Positions 17,162 through 25,806 of a DNA stretch of 64,000 nucleotides are shown here, in pieces. Location: contig NZ_CP091740.1 in assembly GCF_022014595.1 (NCBI RefSeq), forward strand, positions 3,956,200 through 4,020,199, given 5' to 3'. The notes beneath the pieces are model-generated. The model was given only the letters and a program-made list of their open reading frames with translations, was not told the DNA's origin and made no database searches. The translations under genes were made by a program, and so were the position numbers. Source of the DNA: Solitalea lacus. Lineage in GTDB: Bacteria > Bacteroidota > Bacteroidia > Sphingobacteriales > Sphingobacteriaceae. How positions within the stretch are numbered: position 1 is the first letter of the stretch; the number at the start of each line of letters is the position of its first letter.

Positions 17162-18181
17162 TTATTCAAATAAGTCATTCATAATAAACGAACGTATCTT
17201 TAGTAGTTTCGAATTGTTCTTTGATATCCTGTGCGACTGAACCTGAACTGAGCCATAATGCCTTTTTGTAAGTGATAGGGAATTGATCATCGTATTACCC
17301 AAATCATATTTGTCCACAAATGCCGAACTGTATTTCATAGCTTCATAGTATAATAAACTTGAAGCCCCTGTTGAATTACTTTCTCTATCGTAAGCTCCCG
17401 TTATAGCATATGCACAATTTTTATCCCTTGCTATCAATGAAGCTCCTATTAATTGATTAGATTCATCAAGTGCATACAGAATTTCTCCGCAGTTATTTGC
17501 CTTAATACCATTATAGATTCTCTGAAGTAAATCAAATGAATAATTAATCTTTTTCCCTATACCCTGCAGTACTTTAACATGAAGGGCATAAAACGCTTCT
17601 GGTGAAAGACCAAATTTAATTTGAAGGTTCTGTTCCGCTTTTTTAATGCGGCTCCGATACTCCTTTGAAAAATTTTGAAGTAATTTCTCTTGATTAGAAA
17701 TACCCTCAACTACGAAAGAGTATTTTGTGGTTTGTCTAAAACCATTCCAGTAGAAAGGCATCCAGTTATTAAAGTCATAATCAAATGACACTGAGCAGGA
17801 GTCAAATTTTGGCAACTTTTTAATAAGTTGTGAGTAAATGTCTATTTCACGACTCAATCTGGTGCTATATTTTTGGTCCTCCGGTTGATGAACCCAAATA
17901 CTTGCAAAAGGAGTCATTGGTGGAAGTGTAATTACCGTAAAACCAATTTTTCGCTTTAAATAGATAGGCCATGCCGCAACAACTTTATCATTTGCTTCAA
18001 TCAATATCACCTCCCAATTGTCTTCTCCACAAACTGCATCTAACCACCAGTCCATAGAGAAAAGGGAAATACGCTCAATCTTGCAAATAGCTCTATATTT
18101 TTCTTTATCAGTCTTCATTTGAAGATTTGAATTATCATGAAATGTCTTTACAAGCTTATCCTGATGAATTGCGATGTTCAT
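17162..18181 (-). CDS. FemAB/GNAT-like acyltransferase paralogue 3
   Basis: The protein has 339 residues. The shared opening FSMDWWLDAVCGEDNWEVI, the LPPMTPFASIWVHQP block, FYWNGFRQTTKYSFVV and NFSKEYRSRIKKAEQ identify it as a paralogue of the genes at 13691 and 14716. The C-terminal equivalent of FDFEGS is YDLGNTMINSLSLTKRHYGS. The start at 18181 lies 5 bp after the stop of the formyltransferase-like gene, so the two are probably translationally coupled. Three such paralogues in one operon suggest several distinct acylations of the polymer. Confidence 0.7.
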   Translation of the reverse strand: MNIAIHQDKLVKTFHDNSNLQMKTDKEKYRAICKIERISLFSMDWWLDAVCGEDNWEVILIEANDKVVAAWPIYLKRKIGFTVITLPPMTPFASIWVHQPEDQKYSTRLSREIDIYSQLIKKLPKFDSCSVSFDYDFNNWMPFYWNGFRQTTKYSFVVEGISNQEKLLQNFSKEYRSRIKKAEQNLQIKFGLSPEAFYALHVKVLQGIGKKINYSFDLLQRIYNGIKANNCGEILYALDESNQLIGASLIARDKNCAYAITGAYDRESNSTGASSLLYYEAMKYSSAFVDKYDLGNTMINSLSLTKRHYGSVQVQSHRISKNNSKLLKIRSFIMNDLFE

Positions 18182-18185
18182 ATTT

Positions 18186-19217
18186 TTAAGATAAAGAATT
18201 AATACCCAAATAAATACTATTATAAAGATCTTGAACTTGTATTACAATCATCGTTAAGTGAGTTAAATCCTGAAATAATCTCTTAACGCTAAATCTTCTT
18301 CTTATGAGCACATCTCCATCTTTACATATTAGCTTGTATTTTTCATTTTCTTTAATTATCAACCCCGGTTTGTGATTTATATGCCGTTGTTTTTTTATGG
18401 ATTTATATCCAGTAACTTCCCAAAGCACTCCTATTGCTTTAGTGGCAGATTTTGAAATAACTTTAGAGACATTATCTCTGTAATTCAAATAATGATACAC
18501 TCTGGTTACTGGCCATTCGTTCCAGTTAATTAATGAGGCTATTTCACTTTCTTTTATCTTTCTTGCCCTATAATTGCTATTACTTTCTTCTTGCTTTACC
18601 CGTATAACCGTTCCGTTTTCTATATCATCAATTGCACGTAAAAGCAACTTTGCTCCAACCTTTCCCATGTTTTTTTCCGCCTCATCCAGCTTACTGCCCA
18701 CATTCAATGAATACCGTTCCTGATAAATAATGTCACCTGTATCCTCTCCTTCATCTATATAATGCACCGTAACTCCAGGATTCAGTTCCATATCATGATA
18801 AGCCCAAAACATTGGATTTGCCCCCCTATATTCTGGCAGGTATGAAGGATGAACGTTAATAACTCCATGTTTGGGAATTTCAAGAATATTGCTCCATAAC
18901 ATGTGATGACTAGACCGTACCACAATCAAACCCGCATCCAGTTCTTTTAGCCAGGGTTCTAGTTCAGATTTATTGTGCTTTGTTAACAAAAAGTAGGGTA
19001 TATTCTTTTTCTTTGCAAAAAGAATTAAGTCACTTTTAAAACCTTTGTACAGAACTTTAACTACCCTTTTAAACTGCGTGAGTAGTTTAAAAACCTTTTT
19101 TTTCTTCTTAGGCAGAACACAAGACTGTATAATGCCAACAACCGTATGTTTCGAGTTTAACAATGCCTGTACAATCGATTTAACATCTTTACTAGACGTA
19201 AGAATAACAACCTGCAT
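18186..19217 (-). CDS. Sugar N-formyltransferase-like protein
   Basis: The protein has 343 residues. A formyltransferase core is visible: GVINVHPSYLPEYRGANPMFWA contains the catalytic His within the HPSxLPxYRG motif, and GVTVHYIDEGEDTGDII supplies the Asp and the folate-site loop. The C-terminal 140 residues differ from methionyl-tRNA formyltransferase. A housekeeping Fmt would not normally sit in such an operon, so N-formylation of an amino sugar (as for 4-amino or 3-amino sugars in other O-antigens) is the more likely role. The acceptor could be the free 3-amino group produced by the WbpE-like aminotransferase, in competition with the WbpD-like acetyltransferase. Confidence 0.75.
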   Translation of the reverse strand: MQVVILTSSKDVKSIVQALLNSKHTVVGIIQSCVLPKKKKKVFKLLTQFKRVVKVLYKGFKSDLILFAKKKNIPYFLLTKHNKSELEPWLKELDAGLIVVRSSHHMLWSNILEIPKHGVINVHPSYLPEYRGANPMFWAYHDMELNPGVTVHYIDEGEDTGDIIYQERYSLNVGSKLDEAEKNMGKVGAKLLLRAIDDIENGTVIRVKQEESNSNYRARKIKESEIASLINWNEWPVTRVYHYLNYRDNVSKVISKSATKAIGVLWEVTGYKSIKKQRHINHKPGLIIKENEKYKLICKDGDVLIRRRFSVKRLFQDLTHLTMIVIQVQDLYNSIYLGINSLS

Positions 19218-19236
19218 TACTGATAAAATTAACTTT

Positions 19237-20316
19237 TTACAATTCAGTTACTTTCAGCATTTCATCAGTTACGTGATTAATCCTAACCTTTTCTTTTTTG
19301 CGTAAAGCATAAACCCTTTCAATTATCTCCACTACTTTTAATCCTTCCAGGGCATTGGTTGTAATAGTTGACTTATCTTTTAATGTATTAATAACATTCT
19401 CGATAATATAATGATGATTTTGAGCAGATCCTTTATAGGCACCGTAATCATTCCCTGGATTAGTGGGAGCTAATTCCGGCATTTCATAATTTTTAATATG
19501 GCAATACTCTACTTTATCCATGTATTGACCACCAATTTTTACACTACCATTTTCGGAAATGATGGTCATGCTACTTTCCAGGTTCTCATCCCAAACTGCA
19601 GTTGAATAGTTTATGCATCCCATCCCTCCTCTTTCAAAGTCAAAAGAGATAAAACCACTATCTTCAAAATCAGTCAATTTTTTATGGTTAAAGTCGGCGA
19701 ACTTTGCCTGCATGTTCTTGATATCACCAAAAATCCAATACATGATATCAATAAAATGCGAAAACTGAGTAAATAGTGTCCCGCCATCAAGGTCTATGGT
19801 TCCATGCCAGCTTTCTGATGTGTAGTATCTGTTATCTCTGTTCCAATAGCAGTTAAGCTGTACCATGTATATTTCACCAAGAATTCCTGAATCGACAACT
19901 TCCTTGATCCATTCTGAAGGAGGAGAGTAACGGTTTTGCATTACAGCAAAAACCTGACGATTTACCTGCAACGCTTTATAAATCAATCTTTCAGCATCAA
20001 TTTTGCGCAATGCAATGGGTTTCTCAACAACCACATGTTTTTTAGCTTCCAAGCATTTTAAAGCTTGTTGGACATGCAATCCATTAGGTGTGGCAATGTT
20101 AATGACATCGACATCAATCCCTGAAAGAATAAACTCTTCCAGGCTTGTAAAGAAAGGGGCGTTAAATTTACCTACTCCAATTAATTCAGGGGGCCTTACG
20201 TCAATAAGGCCTACTAATTCAGCTTCCTGATTACGGAGTATCATTTCGGCATGACGTTTACCAATGTGGCCACAGCCTACAACGGCAAACTTAATTTTTT
20301 GATCGAGAGCGTACAT
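19237..20316 (-). CDS. wbpB: Gfo/Idh/MocA oxidoreductase, WbpB/WlbA-like (UDP-GlcNAcA 3-dehydrogenase)
   Basis: The protein has 359 residues. A Rossmann motif (VVGCGHIGKRH, residues 13-23), the EKPIAL motif, and a C-terminal Gfo/Idh domain with HGTIDLDGGTLFTQFSHFID are visible. In the WbpA-B-E-D pathway this enzyme oxidises C3 of UDP-GlcNAc-uronate to the 3-keto form. The assignment rests on family and on the neighbours that perform the preceding and following steps. The sequence TACGCTCTC occupies codons 2-4, one of the recurrent elements noted in this locus. Confidence 0.8.
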   Translation of the reverse strand: MYALDQKIKFAVVGCGHIGKRHAEMILRNQEAELVGLIDVRPPELIGVGKFNAPFFTSLEEFILSGIDVDVINIATPNGLHVQQALKCLEAKKHVVVEKPIALRKIDAERLIYKALQVNRQVFAVMQNRYSPPSEWIKEVVDSGILGEIYMVQLNCYWNRDNRYYTSESWHGTIDLDGGTLFTQFSHFIDIMYWIFGDIKNMQAKFADFNHKKLTDFEDSGFISFDFERGGMGCINYSTAVWDENLESSMTIISENGSVKIGGQYMDKVEYCHIKNYEMPELAPTNPGNDYGAYKGSAQNHHYIIENVINTLKDKSTITTNALEGLKVVEIIERVYALRKKEKVRINHVTDEMLKVTEL

Positions 20317-20326
20317 AAGTTTCTGT

Positions 20327-20935
20327 TTAGGTGATACGTGTTACATAATTATTTTCAAATTTATATTGCTGATTACTTTCCGGGCAGGTGGCGATTCCGT
20401 TAGAATCAAATACCAATCGATGACCATATTCTCCCACCCAACCAATTTGTTTGGCCGGATTACCTACAACTAATGCATAAGGGAGCACTGTTTTGGTCAC
20501 CACCGCTCCAGCTCCTATAAAAGCGTATTCTCCAATATCATGGCCACAAACAATGGTTGCGTTGGCCCCAATTGAGGCTCCTTTTCCTACATTGGTTTTT
20601 GAATACTGATCTTTTCTATTAATGGCACTCCTGGGGTTTATGACATTGGTGAACACCATTGATGGACCCAAAAAAACATCATCGGCGCAGTTTACCCCGG
20701 TATAGATTGAAACGTTATTTTGAACTTTAACATTTTTACCCAAAACCACACCTGGTGAAACAACCACATTTTGTCCGATGTTGCAGTTTTCTCCTATTAC
20801 AGAGTTGGACATGATATGACTAAAGTGCCAGATTTTGGTACCTGAACCTATTTCACAACCAGGATCAACAATGGCAGATTCATGAACAAAAAAATCATTT
20901 TCTGTCTTAGGCAAGTTGTTTAATTGAGTTAACAT
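20327..20935 (-). CDS. wbpD: Left-handed beta-helix N-acetyltransferase, WbpD/WlbB-like
   Basis: The protein has 202 residues made mainly of hexapeptide repeats (CEIGSGTKIWHFSHIM, GENCNIGQNVVVSPGVVLG, GKGASIGANATIVCGHDIG, FIGAGAVVT) and a short C-terminal tail. The HEsAIVDPGCEIGSGTKIWHF start is typical of UDP-2-acetamido-3-amino-2,3-dideoxyglucuronate N-acetyltransferases. The gene overlaps the aminotransferase gene by 29 bp, so the two are translationally coupled and act consecutively. Confidence 0.85.
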   Translation of the reverse strand: MLTQLNNLPKTENDFFVHESAIVDPGCEIGSGTKIWHFSHIMSNSVIGENCNIGQNVVVSPGVVLGKNVKVQNNVSIYTGVNCADDVFLGPSMVFTNVINPRSAINRKDQYSKTNVGKGASIGANATIVCGHDIGEYAFIGAGAVVTKTVLPYALVVGNPAKQIGWVGEYGHRLVFDSNGIATCPESNQQYKFENNYVTRIT

Positions 20936-22055
20936 AAGCAGTGAGTTTATTCGTAATATGAGACAATTGATCTTCTTCTAACTCTGAATGCATGGGTAAT
21001 GATAACACCCTATTGCATAATGATTCAGCTATTGAAAAATCTCCGTCTTTATATCTTTCCGATTTAAAGGCTTCTTGCTTATGTAACGGAAGCGGATAAT
21101 AAACCATGCATGGTATACCCGCTAATTCGAGGTATTTCTTTAAACTTTCACGATCAATATCATTATCTAACAACAAAGTATATTGATGGAAAACATGAGT
21201 AGAATTTACTTGACGAACTGGTATTTGAACTCCTTCTAATGTCTCAAATGCCCGATCATAATAACTTGCTGCAAAATTTCGGGCACTAGCATATTCATCA
21301 AGATATTGAAGTTTTATATTAAGAATAGCAGCTTGTAAGGTATCCAAACGAGAGTTAACGCCTACCATCTCATGATGATATTTTTTTGCCTGGCCATGAT
21401 TTGCAATTTTTCTAATCTTTAAAGCTAAATCAGCATTATTAGTCATCAATGCACCTCCATCGCCAAAGCATCCTAAATTTTTTGAAGGAAAGAAAGAGGT
21501 ACAGCCAATATCACCAATAGTCCCTGCATACATCACTCTTCCATCAGAAAAAGTATACTTCGCTCCCAAGGCCTGAGCAGTATCCTCAATTACATACAAG
21601 CCATTTTCTTTGGCAAGCATCATAATTGACTCCATATCGCAACATTGTCCAAATAAATGAACGGGTACAATTGCCTTTGTCTTTGGTGTTATAGCCTGCG
21701 TAATTAAATCAGCAGTTATGTTAAACGTATTTGGATCAACATCAACCATCACAGGAGTTAAACCCAATAAGGCAATAACTTCTGCTGTAGCCACGTAAGT
21801 AAATGCAGGAACTATTACTTCGTCACCCGCAGATAAATTCAAAGCCATCATTGCAATTTGGAGGGCATCGGTTCCATTTCCGCAAGCTATCACATGTTCA
21901 GCTTGTAAATAAGCCGCTAAACTATCCTGAAAAGTTTTTACCTGTGGCCCATTAATAAATGCTGTTTCAGCAAGGCATTCATTAATGGCCGCATCTATCT
22001 GAGGTTTAATGCGTAAGTACTGGCCGTGTAAATCGACCATTTGAATTGGGTTCAT
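20907..22055 (-). CDS. wbpE: DegT/DnrJ/EryC1 aminotransferase, WbpE/WlbC-like
   Basis: The protein has 382 residues. It is a PLP-dependent sugar aminotransferase with GNGTDALQIAMMALNLSAGDEV, EDTAQALGA (PLP-binding Asp) and SFFPSKNLGCFGDGGA (Schiff-base Lys). It would convert UDP-3-keto-GlcNAcA to the 3-amino sugar with glutamate as donor. TACGCTCTC stands 5 nt before its ATG. Its position between the dehydrogenase and acetyltransferase genes agrees with the pathway order. Confidence 0.88.
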   Translation of the reverse strand: MNPIQMVDLHGQYLRIKPQIDAAINECLAETAFINGPQVKTFQDSLAAYLQAEHVIACGNGTDALQIAMMALNLSAGDEVIVPAFTYVATAEVIALLGLTPVMVDVDPNTFNITADLITQAITPKTKAIVPVHLFGQCCDMESIMMLAKENGLYVIEDTAQALGAKYTFSDGRVMYAGTIGDIGCTSFFPSKNLGCFGDGGALMTNNADLALKIRKIANHGQAKKYHHEMVGVNSRLDTLQAAILNIKLQYLDEYASARNFAASYYDRAFETLEGVQIPVRQVNSTHVFHQYTLLLDNDIDRESLKKYLELAGIPCMVYYPLPLHKQEAFKSERYKDGDFSIAESLCNRVLSLPMHSELEEDQLSHITNKLTAYVNSIKQLA

Positions 22056-22084
22056 AATTGAGAGCGTATTAAGTTTATCAAATT

Positions 22085-23353
22085 TTACAAGCGAGCATCA
22101 ACCAATTCTCTGTCTAAAAATGCTTTGGTATCAAAAATCACAGATGATTTGTTATGCGTTAAATTATTATATTCTAAACATTTAAACTCTTCATGAGCAA
22201 CAGAAAGTATTATTACATCATAATTTTTCCCATCTAAATCTTCTAAAAGTCTAACCCCGTATTCCTCTAATACTTCACATTTACAAGCCCAAGGGTCATA
22301 AACATCAACCGAAAGACCAAACTGCTTTAACTCCCTATAAATATCAACAACACGAGAATTTCTTATATCCGGACAGTTTTCCTTAAAAGTTATTCCTAAA
22401 ATCAAGGCTTTTGATCCATCAATCTTATGACCTTTCTTGATCATCAGCTTTACTACTTTATTGGCAACAAACATGCCCATATTGTCATTAATCCTTCTTC
22501 CTGAAAGAATTACTTGCGGATAATACCCTAAGCTTTGGGCCTTGTGCATTAAATAATATGGATCAACACCGATACAATGCCCACCAACAAGTCCTGGTTT
22601 GAATTTCAGAAAATTCCATTTGGTACCTGCGGCTTCCAACACATCGTGAGTGTCGATTCCCATTTTATCAAAAATCAATGAAAGCTCATTTACGAATGAA
22701 ATATTAACATCACGTTGAGCATTTTCAATTGCTTTTGACGCCTCGGCAACTTTTATTGATGCCGCCAAAAATGTTCCGGCGTCGATTATAGAATCATATA
22801 ATGTTTTAACTTTTTGGGCTACTTCCGGATTACTTCCACTTACCACCTTTTTAATAGTACGAAGTGTGTTCACTTTATCCCCAGGATTAATTCTCTCAGG
22901 TGAGTATCCGGCAAAAAAGTCTGTATTAAACTTTAATCCACTAACCTTTTCCAACAACGGAACACAGTCTTCTTCCGTACAGCCAGGATAAACCGTAGAT
23001 TCATAAACAACAATATCACCTGCTTTCAGAACTCCTCCAATCATTTCCGTTGCCTTTAATAGTGGTCTTAAATCCGGATTTTTAAACTCATCTACCGGCG
23101 TTGGAACTGTAACGATAAAAAAGTTACACTTTGCGATCTCTTTAAGGTCTGATGCAAACTTTAATTTTTTTGATTCCTTAAGTTCAGCTCCCTCAACCTC
23201 AAGAGTTCTATCATGGCCTGCGTTAAGCTCATTAATTCGTTCTGTATTAATATCAAATCCAACGGTAGGATATTGTTTTCCAAATTCTACAGCCAGAGGC
23301 AGGCCTACATAGCCTAATCCAATAATCGCAATTTTAGAGTCTGAAATATTCAT
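22085..23353 (-). CDS. wbpA: Nucleotide-sugar 6-dehydrogenase, WbpA/VipA-like (UDP-GlcNAc dehydrogenase)
   Basis: The protein has 422 residues. It has the NAD-binding GLGYVGLPLA near the N-terminus, YESTVYPGCTEE, GYSPERINPGD, the catalytic Cys in GGHCIGVDPYYL, and ITFKENCPDIRNS. The TviB/WbpA subfamily oxidises C6 of UDP-GlcNAc to the uronate in two NAD-dependent steps. It is the entry step for the diacetamido uronic acid branch encoded by the next three genes. Confidence 0.88.
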   Translation of the reverse strand: MNISDSKIAIIGLGYVGLPLAVEFGKQYPTVGFDINTERINELNAGHDRTLEVEGAELKESKKLKFASDLKEIAKCNFFIVTVPTPVDEFKNPDLRPLLKATEMIGGVLKAGDIVVYESTVYPGCTEEDCVPLLEKVSGLKFNTDFFAGYSPERINPGDKVNTLRTIKKVVSGSNPEVAQKVKTLYDSIIDAGTFLAASIKVAEASKAIENAQRDVNISFVNELSLIFDKMGIDTHDVLEAAGTKWNFLKFKPGLVGGHCIGVDPYYLMHKAQSLGYYPQVILSGRRINDNMGMFVANKVVKLMIKKGHKIDGSKALILGITFKENCPDIRNSRVVDIYRELKQFGLSVDVYDPWACKCEVLEEYGVRLLEDLDGKNYDVIILSVAHEEFKCLEYNNLTHNKSSVIFDTKAFLDRELVDARL

Positions 23354-23415
23354 AAATTAACTTTACAATCTCTGGTTTTAATTATTACCAATAACACCTG
23401 TATTCTGTATATGGA

Positions 23416-25770
23416 CTATGAAACAAATCGTTCCAATAACCCTTTATGACTCGGATCTTCTGAGTAATAGTTTTTATAATTTTTACCATAATTACCGCCA
23501 TATCCATTGTTAGTATCCACCGAATTAAAAACAATGCCCATATTTTTGAATTTACCCGATAAGTATAATTCAGTAATATTCTTTAATTGCTGATAATAGG
23601 TATGATTATATCTAATTATGTACAACGACATGTCAGCAAACTTTTCAACAACCATCGCGTCTGATACTAACCCTATTGGCGAACAATCCATTATAATACA
23701 ATCGAATCGTTCTTCTAAATACTTCATCATATCATTCAACCGGTCATTTAATAATAATTCAGCAGGATCATTAGGAATTGTTCCACAACCGATAAAAAAT
23801 AGGTCGTCAAATCGGTCACTCTGTTGAATAATCTCTTCTTTAGTAGCCTGTCCCTTCAAATAATCAGATATCCCTTTGGTATATCCTTTTATTACATCCG
23901 CGCTTAAATCTGGTTTACGCAAATCAAATTCAATCAACATAACTTTCTTACCAGTAAGAGCAATGCTGGCGGCAAGATTTAAAGAAACAAAACTTTTGCC
24001 CTCTTCACTTACACTAGAAGTTACTAAAATAAATTTTCTTTCAAGCCCTTTGTTTACATAAAGTAAATTGGTTCTTAAAAACTTGAATTGCTCAGAAATT
24101 ACTGTTCTACTTCCAGGCCATACCACCAATCTGTCTTTAGAATGATTTTTACCAATCACACCCAACACAGGCGCTTGAGTTATACTTGATATTAATCTTT
24201 GATCTGTTACCTTCTCTGAGCCAATCAATGAACTAGACCAAAAACTTATCACTGGAATGGCTAACCCTAAAACAAACGCGATCAAATAGGTTTTCAACGG
24301 AACCGGACTAATTGGTAAAATGCTACTGTGCGCAGGGTCAATCAGGTTACTATCATACACTTTTGTGTCGTAAGACAATGCAGTTTCTTCTCTCTTTTGG
24401 AGAAGGTAAATATAAAGTCCTTCTTTTAGGTTTTTCTGCCTTTCAACAGTTACCAAATTTCTTTCTTTCAGGGGAACTGAACGAATAGAAGCATCAAATT
24501 TGGAATTATTTCGTTGTAAATTACTTCTGGTTATCTGCAGTTCCCTCTTTATCTGCTGAATATCAGCATCTATGCTTTCACGACTATTCTTTATTTGTTC
24601 ATTAACTGTCTCAACTAAAGGATTTTTTTCTCCCATGCTCTGCAAAAGACGGGCTTTTTCCAGTTCCATGGTATTAAGTTGACCAATTTTATCTTGTAAC
24701 ACCTTATTATCAGACAATAATGATGATGGGATTGGTTGCCCGGAACTGATGGAAGATCCAATATTATCAAACATTTTAAGTTGATTATCAACTTGGTTTA
24801 GCATCAGGTCATTTTCTTTTACTTTTTCTAATAATATAGCCGACTCTGAACTTATATTGGTAATTTCTTTACTTGTTTTATACTGCTCAACATTCTCTTC
24901 GGCATTTTTAAGCTCTCCTGACAAAAGCTTTAATCGATTATCCAGAAAAGTAAGTGCTTTTAATGCTTCTCTTTTCTTTACCTCCAGTTTCTTCTTATTA
25001 TACTCCTGAACCAAGGCATTAACAATATCAATCCCTTTATCAGGAAGTGACTCAGATAAGTTGATATTAAACACCGTGGCATTTTCACTTGCTGGAGCTA
25101 CTAACAATTTATCCCGATAATCCTCTATAGTTTTGGCGTTGGATTTGAATCTTATTCGAAAGCTTTTAAATGCATCGGCAGAATAGAAAACCCGATCCAC
25201 TCTAAATCTACCAAACTCGTTATGAACAGTTGAGCCAAATTTATAAAGTGAACTTCCGCCTCCATTTAAAATCCTAAAATAGGAGCTGTCAATAGCTACC
25301 AACTCCAATTCATTTTCATAGGCATAATCCTCAAGAGATTGAGGAATTACCTTTATCGGAACATTTTTATAAATTTCTCTACTTCTCCATGGCCCTTTGA
25401 AGAAACGTTCCCAGGTAAAAGGTTCTATCAAATAATAGTTAACTGTTAAGTTTAGATCATTAACAACATTTTCCATTAACAATCGAGCCTTAACAATTTC
25501 CATCTCGTTATCAATGAGCTTACTATCGTTAAATACGTTTAATTCTTCAAGAACACTTTCTTTTTTTTCTGAACTTTTTTGTTCTTGCTTAACAAGCACT
25601 GAGCTGGTGATTTGGTATTGGGGACGTGTAATTTTCAAATAACTCCATCCCAATATAAAGCAGCATAAAACAGATAATACAAACCAATACCATTTCTTAA
25701 GACATTTTTCAAAAAAATCCTTGAATCCAATTTCAGGTTCAGCACTATTCTGTGAGGAGTTAAAAATCAT
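23416..25770 (-). CDS. wzc: Wzc-like polysaccharide co-polymerase with tyrosine autokinase domain
   Basis: The protein has 784 residues. It has an N-terminal Wzz domain with a first membrane helix (about 28-45), a long periplasmic coiled coil (about 265-430) and a second membrane helix (about 493-512). The cytoplasmic BY-kinase domain carries Walker A (SSVSEEGKS, 585-593), Walker A' (IEFDLRKPD, 613-621) and Walker B (IIMDCSP). The last 30 residues hold a Tyr cluster (YGGNYGKNYKNYY, 757-769), the autophosphorylation sites. It controls chain length and export together with the Wza-like channel. TACGCTCAAA immediately precedes the ATG. Confidence 0.92.
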   Translation of the reverse strand: MIFNSSQNSAEPEIGFKDFFEKCLKKWYWFVLSVLCCFILGWSYLKITRPQYQITSSVLVKQEQKSSEKKESVLEELNVFNDSKLIDNEMEIVKARLLMENVVNDLNLTVNYYLIEPFTWERFFKGPWRSREIYKNVPIKVIPQSLEDYAYENELELVAIDSSYFRILNGGGSSLYKFGSTVHNEFGRFRVDRVFYSADAFKSFRIRFKSNAKTIEDYRDKLLVAPASENATVFNINLSESLPDKGIDIVNALVQEYNKKKLEVKKREALKALTFLDNRLKLLSGELKNAEENVEQYKTSKEITNISSESAILLEKVKENDLMLNQVDNQLKMFDNIGSSISSGQPIPSSLLSDNKVLQDKIGQLNTMELEKARLLQSMGEKNPLVETVNEQIKNSRESIDADIQQIKRELQITRSNLQRNNSKFDASIRSVPLKERNLVTVERQKNLKEGLYIYLLQKREETALSYDTKVYDSNLIDPAHSSILPISPVPLKTYLIAFVLGLAIPVISFWSSSLIGSEKVTDQRLISSITQAPVLGVIGKNHSKDRLVVWPGSRTVISEQFKFLRTNLLYVNKGLERKFILVTSSVSEEGKSFVSLNLAASIALTGKKVMLIEFDLRKPDLSADVIKGYTKGISDYLKGQATKEEIIQQSDRFDDLFFIGCGTIPNDPAELLLNDRLNDMMKYLEERFDCIIMDCSPIGLVSDAMVVEKFADMSLYIIRYNHTYYQQLKNITELYLSGKFKNMGIVFNSVDTNNGYGGNYGKNYKNYYSEDPSHKGLLERFVS

Positions 25771-25806
25771 TTTGAGCGTATTTAGATAAAACTACAAGGA
25801 TATTAA

